A DNA stretch of 24,309 nt from a virus. Under the pieces are notes generated by a model. It was given only the letters and a program-made list of their open reading frames with translations, did no database searches and was not told where the DNA came from. Positions 19,898 to 24,309 of the stretch are shown here, piece after piece (positions within the stretch are counted from its first letter, which is position 1; each line of letters begins with the position of its first letter). The position numbers and the translations under genes were made by a program. The stretch lies in the IMG/VR virus record IMGVR_UViG_3300025659_000023, positions 1 through 24,309 of that record, one strand, 5' to 3'.

Positions 19898-19905
19898 TAT
19901 TTATA
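19898..19905 (-). promoter_or_regulatory. Candidate late-type promoter for the minus-strand gene
   Basis: The minus strand reads TATAAATA, the -10 of T4-class late promoters used by gp55. It lies about 100 bases before the minus-strand gene, in a very AT-rich divergent spacer (19796-19971), so it could be chance. The spacer also has small hairpins GTCGG/CCGAC (19825-19843) and TATATAC/GTATATA (19882-19899). Confidence 0.25.
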
Positions 19906-19971
19906 TATAACTATTTTCTGAACTTTTAATATTTATTATTGAATCAAATTCAATCAAAAATAGGTAATAAT

Positions 19972-20352
19972 ATGGCAATCGATTTTGAAGTTTTCGAGGG
20001 GAAATCCCTTTCAGATGTTTTTAAAGATATTTATGATAATTCAGTAACTAATAAAAAACAGTTAGAAGTGTTGATGAAAGAAGTTGTTGGGTTTATCAAA
20101 GATGGTGATACAGCTGTGCAAATAATTCCAATGCTAAAAGAGTATTTGGAAATCAATGTGAAGAATGATGAACAATTAGTTAAGTTAGCAACAATAGTTC
20201 AGAGGTTGGCTACTGCTGCTAAACAAGGTGATAGTGATGAAGAATTCGGGTTATCTGATAAAGAGAAAGAACAATTGATGACAAGTATAGAACATACTGT
20301 AAGTGAATTACAGGATCATTCGGACAATATAACGGCCAAATTAGATAATTAA
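19972..20352 (+). CDS. Conserved phage protein ahead of the baseplate genes, 126 residues
   Basis: MAIDFEVFEGKSLSDVFKDIYDNS..., helical, with KEYLEINVKNDEQLVKLATIVQRL and an acidic tail. The pattern FEGKSLSDxFKDIYDN recurs, as I know it, in marine T4-like phages without an assigned role. ATG 19972 (AGGTAATA upstream) preferred over the in-frame start at 19939. Only one base from the next gene, so likely a virion or assembly protein in the same late operon. Confidence 0.7.
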   Translation: MAIDFEVFEGKSLSDVFKDIYDNSVTNKKQLEVLMKEVVGFIKDGDTAVQIIPMLKEYLEINVKNDEQLVKLATIVQRLATAAKQGDSDEEFGLSDKEKEQLMTSIEHTVSELQDHSDNITAKLDN

Positions 20353-21492
20353 ATGCCCGTAAAAATGAAAAAGAAAGGTGGTGCTAAATCAGGACCACTT
20401 CAATCTAATAGAATACAAAATGTAGAATCAACGATGAGACTATTTAAACAATTAGTCCAGTCGGAAGAATTTTATGAATTAGAACCAGTAGAAATTTTGG
20501 ATGTACATTTGGATGAGAGTAAATCATCTTTTCCAAAAACATCTGAAGATAAACCAGATTATGCTTTTATTGGTGGGATTCTTGGTAGGTTTGTTTATTC
20601 GGAACAAGGTAAGACAATAGATAAATGTAAAAATTTTAAACCGATGAATCCAAGTATAAACAATTTACCAGCAGTTGGAGAGATTGTGATAGGAGTTCAG
20701 TATCTTGGACAATATTATTATACAACACAATTAAATGTATTTGGTAATCCTAATTTTAATTCACAACATGGAATTAGTAGATTAAAAAGAAAGAACACAC
20801 TTAAATCTTTGTTTGGTTTAGACACACCAAATACAGATGATAAAAGTGCTGAACTTGGATATTATTTAAAGAAGACAAAAGATTCTCGCAAATTATTACC
20901 ACACGAGGGTGATGTAATATTTGAAGGTAGACATGGAAACACTATAAGAATTGGTAGTGATATAAAGAATGAAAATGAAGATTCACCAAACATTATTTTA
21001 AATGTTGGACAAAGTAAAGATGAGTTTCCTGAACCAAAACAACCAGTAGAAGAAAAGATTGATACGGATGGTTCAAGTATTTACTTGACTACAAATCAAA
21101 AATTAGAGTTTACTTCAGGAATAGAAAGTAAAGTAGTTACAGCTCCATATGAGGGTAAAAATATTTTATTAAGTTCGGATAGGATTATATTTAATACTAA
21201 GAACGGTGGAGATATTGGAATGTTTAGTAATAATAATGTTTCAATAGGAGCAGTTAGTGAAGTAGTAATTGAATCACCAGTAACAAAAATTGGTAGTTCA
21301 GGTGCTACTGAACCAATGGTATTGGGGGATAAATTAGAATCGGTGTTGAATGATATTTTAACATTAATAGAAACTGGATTATTAGCACCTACGGGTCCTG
21401 TACAAGTTGTTGCAGGACAACCAATATTACAAAAATTAAAAAGTGCATTAGGTATACCATCAATAAAAAGTCCAAAGAATACGGTAGAATAA
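20353..21492 (+). CDS. Baseplate hub or spike protein, gp5-like
   Basis: 379 residues. The N-terminal 150 has the look of an OB-fold hub (VEILDVHLDESKSSFP..., FIGGILGRFVY, VGEIVIGVQYLGQYYY). EGDVIFEGRHGNTIRIGSD, NIILNVGQ and DGSSIYLTTNQKLEF are typical of gp5/VgrG-type spikes, where short beta repeats build a needle. VIESPVTKIGSSGATEPMVLGDKL is the usual end of such spikes. There is no lysozyme domain. It would form the tip of the contractile tail. T4 gp5 also has a lysozyme part, so this is the simpler form. Confidence 0.7.
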   Translation: MPVKMKKKGGAKSGPLQSNRIQNVESTMRLFKQLVQSEEFYELEPVEILDVHLDESKSSFPKTSEDKPDYAFIGGILGRFVYSEQGKTIDKCKNFKPMNPSINNLPAVGEIVIGVQYLGQYYYTTQLNVFGNPNFNSQHGISRLKRKNTLKSLFGLDTPNTDDKSAELGYYLKKTKDSRKLLPHEGDVIFEGRHGNTIRIGSDIKNENEDSPNIILNVGQSKDEFPEPKQPVEEKIDTDGSSIYLTTNQKLEFTSGIESKVVTAPYEGKNILLSSDRIIFNTKNGGDIGMFSNNNVSIGAVSEVVIESPVTKIGSSGATEPMVLGDKLESVLNDILTLIETGLLAPTGPVQVVAGQPILQKLKSALGIPSIKSPKNTVE

Positions 21493-21493
21493 A

Positions 21494-22012
21494 ATGGCAG
21501 AAAAAATAGGTTGGGAATTATTTAGAGTTGAATATAAAGCAGCCTTAGAAAAGGGTGATGACATTGGTACGGCAATTGCTGATTCATATGATAAAGCAGT
21601 TAAAACCGCGGTACCAGGTATACCATATTTTGGTGGAACACAAAAAGGACAAGGAAGTGCAACTGTTCCAGGAATAATAGTTAAATCACCATTAAAAAAA
21701 TTAATGGCAGGAATGTTAAATATGTGTTTGAAAAACCCATTACCAGTTCCACCATTTTCAGTTGCATTAGATACGGCATTAAAAATATATTGGACAGGAG
21801 CCGTTTCAAGTAATATGTGTGTTGTAGTAGTTCCAGGTGTTACTGGAGCATTTATTGACGCGGAAGGAATGAAAAATAAAAGTGTGGATGATTTTATTGA
21901 TCAATTGATAAAAGCATTTGATACACACGCAAAACAAGTACAGGGGATAGGAGTTCCATTGGGAAATGTACCAACTGTATTTACAGGCTATAAAGTACCA
22001 TCAGGTGCGTAA
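21494..22012 (+). CDS. Putative baseplate-associated structural protein, 172 residues
   Basis: MAEKIGWELFRVEYKAALEK..., with Gly/Pro/Val-rich middle parts (VPGIIVKSPLKK, CVVVVPGVTGAFIDAEG) and a C-terminal region GIGVPLGNVPTVFTGYKVP. No motif recognised. Tightly between gp5-like and gp25-like genes, so it is likely a virion protein; its place suggests a hub or wedge partner. Confidence 0.65.
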   Translation: MAEKIGWELFRVEYKAALEKGDDIGTAIADSYDKAVKTAVPGIPYFGGTQKGQGSATVPGIIVKSPLKKLMAGMLNMCLKNPLPVPPFSVALDTALKIYWTGAVSSNMCVVVVPGVTGAFIDAEGMKNKSVDDFIDQLIKAFDTHAKQVQGIGVPLGNVPTVFTGYKVPSGA

Positions 22013-22023
22013 AGGAGTTAAAC

Positions 22024-22482
22024 ATGACTAAAAAAGACCTTGTAAAAATAATACAAGAAGTAGTACGAATTGAAGTTAAAAAACAGGTTAAACATATATT
22101 TATAACCGAGAAGAAATCTACTTCTCTCAAATCACTTACACAGCCAGTTCGAAAGAAAAAAGTAGTAAAGAAAAGAGAACCAGTACAATATACTGAGAAC
22201 CAAACTCTGAACGATATACTAAATGAAACGGTTGGTTTAAATGAAAAATCACAAGAAATGGATGAGTATCCAACAATGGGTGGTGGTGCATTTGATTCAA
22301 CAAGAGCATCAGAATTATTAGGTTATGGTGGAGATAAACAAACACAACGAGAAGTTGGAGCAGTACAAACTATGAAAGAAGCTGGAGTTTCAGCTAATCA
22401 AGTTCCAGACCATGTACAAGATGCTTTAACAAAGGATTATAGTAAGTTAATGAAACACAATAAGATGAAAAGTAATAGATAA
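22024..22482 (+). CDS. Hypothetical virion-operon protein, 152 residues
   Basis: Basic coiled N-terminus (MTKKDLVKIIQEVVRIEVKK) and KKKVVKKREP, then a low-complexity polar tail with EYPTMGGGAFDSTRASELLGYGG. A similar layout is known to me from unassigned late genes of marine T4-like phages. AAAGGAG precedes the ATG; its TAA overlaps the next ATG. Confidence 0.65.
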   Translation: MTKKDLVKIIQEVVRIEVKKQVKHIFITEKKSTSLKSLTQPVRKKKVVKKREPVQYTENQTLNDILNETVGLNEKSQEMDEYPTMGGGAFDSTRASELLGYGGDKQTQREVGAVQTMKEAGVSANQVPDHVQDALTKDYSKLMKHNKMKSNR

Positions 22483-22928
22483 TGAACACAAGAGATATAA
22501 ACAATCCATCAGTAGCAGCATTAAATGAGGACGAAGATAGTTTTTTCGGATGTACCTTTCCATTAACATATGGAGTAGGTGGTGAGGGATTTTTTCCCCG
22601 CTCAACAACATTAAAAGAACAAGCATCATCTAATATAAAAAATTTATTATTAACACAAAAAGGTGAAAGACTTGGACAACCAGCGTTTGGTAGTGATTTA
22701 CCTGCAATTTTATTTGAACCAGTAACTGGTACTATTGGAGATAAAATTGATAGTGCAATTAGAGAAGCTTTAGCAATATGGTTACCTTATATTACAGCTG
22801 AAAATATTTTTACTATACAGGATGAATCTAATCCTAATCAGGTAACGGTTTCACTTGAGTTTAGAGTAGATACAGATGACCCTGATTCAATTGAGACAAT
22901 GACATTTAATTTTAATACAGGAGGATAG
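22482..22928 (+). CDS. Baseplate wedge protein, gp25-like
   Basis: 148 residues, the size of T4 gp25. FPLTYGVGGEGFFPRSTTLKEQ, then IKNLLLTQKGERLGQPAFGSDLP and LFEPVTGTIGDKIDSAIREAL match the gp25/W-like wedge fold (LLTxxGERxxxPxFGSxLxxxLFEP). This protein bridges baseplate wedge and sheath in contractile tails. It starts at the stop of the gene before it; next start one base after its stop. Confidence 0.92.
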   Translation: MNTRDINNPSVAALNEDEDSFFGCTFPLTYGVGGEGFFPRSTTLKEQASSNIKNLLLTQKGERLGQPAFGSDLPAILFEPVTGTIGDKIDSAIREALAIWLPYITAENIFTIQDESNPNQVTVSLEFRVDTDDPDSIETMTFNFNTGG

Positions 22929-22929
22929 A

Positions 22930-24309
22930 ATGGCCGTCGATTATAATACAAATCAAAAAGTAGAGAAAAAGGAAGTCCAATATCTTGGTAGAGAATTTTC
23001 TGATATAAGAAACAATTTAATGGAATTTGCAAAGACATACTTTCCAAATACATATAATGATTTTAATGAATCAAGTCCTGGAATGATGTTTATAGAGATG
23101 GCAGCATATGTAGGAGATGTATTAGGATTTTATATTGATAATCAATATCGTGAATCATTATTACATGCAGCAGAAGAAAAGAAAAATATTTATAAAATTG
23201 CCCAATCATTTGGATATGAACCGAAACTATCAAGTCCAGCTACAGCAATATGTGATTTTAGTGTAGAAGTTCCATCATTACAAGTTGGAGAAACTTACCA
23301 ACCAGATTTAGATTATGCACCAATATTAGCAGGTGATAGTACATTCTCATCTACTAATGGAACAACATTTAGATTGGCGGATGATATTAATTTTAAAGTA
23401 TCGAGTTCTTTAGATAATATGGATATAAGAGTTTCAAAGTTTGATGAAACCACACCAACACATTTTACATTGACGAAAAAAGGAATTTGTAAATCAGGTA
23501 CTAAAACATCACAAACATTTACTTTTGGTAATGCTACTAAATTCGATAAAATAATTTTAAGTAATAATAAAGTAATTGATATTATGTCAATAACAGATAG
23601 TAAAGAAGAAAAATGGTATGAAGTTCCATTCTTGGCTCAAGATACTGTTTTTGCTTCAATGGAAAATTCTGATAATAATAGTCCTGATTTAACATCATAT
23701 AAAAAGGAATCCCCTTTCTTATTAAAGTTAATTAAAACTGCTAAAAGATTTACAAAGTATGTCCGTAGTGATGGTAAAACAGAAATAAGATTTGGTTCAG
23801 GTATTAGTTCAAATGCGGATGAAGAAATAATTCCAAATCCAGATAATGTTGGTTCATCGTTATCATTGGGTGTTAATAAATTGGATGAATCTTTTGATCC
23901 AAGTAATTTTTTGAAAACCAAAACTTTTGGATTGGCTCCAAGTAATACTACATTAACCGTAACTTATACTTATGGTGGTTCAGTTAAAGATAATGCACTT
24001 TCAGGTACAATTACAAATCTCGATAATGTTAGTTGGACATTTGATGATACAGGATTAAATGGTACAAAAGTAAGTGATATGAAAACAAGTTTAGTTATTA
24101 CTAATGAAGAATCTGCAACTGGTGGTTCAAGTGGAGAGACAAATGAACAAGTTAGACAGAATGCATTAGCATATTTTAATTCACAAAATAGAGCAGTTAC
24201 CAAAGAGGATTATATAATTAGAGTTTATTCATTACCACAAAAGTATGGTAATATTGCTAAATGTTTTATCGTTCAAGATGAACAGTTAGAAGAGAATACA
24301 AAATTGATT
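22930..24309 (+). CDS. Baseplate wedge protein, gp6-like (continues past the window)
   Basis: 460 codons are open to the right edge with no stop. The N-terminus MAVDYNTNQKVEKKEVQYLG, then FSDIRNNLMEFAKTYFPNTYNDFNESSPGMMFIEMAAYVGDVLGFYIDNQYRES, is typical of gp6/baseplate J-like wedge proteins (DFNxSSPGxMxIEMxAYxGDVLxFYxD). Near the right edge, NEQVRQNALAYFNSQNRAVTKEDY is the matching conserved block. It forms the ring that triggers baseplate opening. Full length cannot be judged because the gene is cut. Confidence 0.93.
   Translation, partial: MAVDYNTNQKVEKKEVQYLGREFSDIRNNLMEFAKTYFPNTYNDFNESSPGMMFIEMAAYVGDVLGFYIDNQYRESLLHAAEEKKNIYKIAQSFGYEPKLSSPATAICDFSVEVPSLQVGETYQPDLDYAPILAGDSTFSSTNGTTFRLADDINFKVSSSLDNMDIRVSKFDETTPTHFTLTKKGICKSGTKTSQTFTFGNATKFDKIILSNNKVIDIMSITDSKEEKWYEVPFLAQDTVFASMENSDNNSPDLTSYKKESPFLLKLIKTAKRFTKYVRSDGKTEIRFGSGISSNADEEIIPNPDNVGSSLSLGVNKLDESFDPSNFLKTKTFGLAPSNTTLTVTYTYGGSVKDNALSGTITNLDNVSWTFDDTGLNGTKVSDMKTSLVITNEESATGGSSGETNEQVRQNALAYFNSQNRAVTKEDYIIRVYSLPQKYGNIAKCFIVQDEQLEENTKLI

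Noticed and set aside
22447-22629. Leucine/methionine-rich minus-strand frames at 22136 and 22447
   Set aside because: Antisense of coding sequence; low-complexity hydrophobic translation.
23637-23921. Minus-strand frames in the gp6-like region (also 23970-24203)
   Set aside because: The plus strand carries an uninterrupted gp6-like gene to the window edge.
1-24309. CRISPR arrays, insertion sequences or an integrase gene
   Set aside because: No regularly spaced repeats, transposase or tyrosine-recombinase motifs seen on either strand.

Overview
The window is an AT-rich stretch of a tailed-phage genome of the T4-like (contractile-tailed) type. It has very dense, mostly plus-strand genes with ATGA or TAATG overlaps, many unrecognised small proteins and phage translation accessories. 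At the right end there is a late sigma factor (gp55-like) followed by a baseplate operon (gp5-, gp25- and gp6-like). The host is most likely a marine member of the Bacteroidota. This is inferred from a DUF4494-like protein, a small membrane protein of the WNWLMP type, gene cassettes with Bacteroidota-style attC-like sites, and weak or absent Shine-Dalgarno sequences at some starts. It is not proven.

Layout. (1) 1-5300: two beta-class DNA methyltransferases sharing a 60-bp repeat, a metallophosphoesterase, a mini-lipoprotein, a nuclease/Dam-methylase pair that looks like a restriction-modification module, a SWIM zinc-finger protein and a tRNA-Cys(GCA). Three near-identical promoters (TTGACT, 17 bp, GTATAT) punctuate this part; a fourth lies at 15539. 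(2) 5300-10150: accessory operon with a zinc-ribbon protein, a cold-shock protein, peptide deformylase, a GroES-like co-chaperonin, a duplicated phage protein family and many micro-proteins. (3) 10131-13150: three DNA methyltransferase genes. Each is bounded by its own private inverted repeat and separated from the next by an attC-like imperfect hairpin, so the region reads as an integron gene-cassette array (without integrase in view) inside a phage genome. (4) 13128-15530: small genes, a complete tmRNA gene (14280-14687) with an unusual tag ending in TYAYA, and a membrane-anchored 3D-domain protein. (5) 15596-19518: a seventh methyltransferase, an HD-domain protein and the late sigma factor, closed by a bidirectional terminator. 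(6) 19573-19795: one minus-strand small membrane protein whose reading frame is broken by a single base at a slippery TTT-C-GGC site. (7) 19972-end: baseplate genes, the last running off the window.

How it fits together. The left and centre carry host-takeover and DNA-protection functions: seven methyltransferases, translation, ribosome-rescue and folding helpers. The gp55-like factor, in front of the baseplate operon, would switch on late virion genes. The most notable feature is the cassette array. Second are the tmRNA tag and the possible +1 frameshift site.
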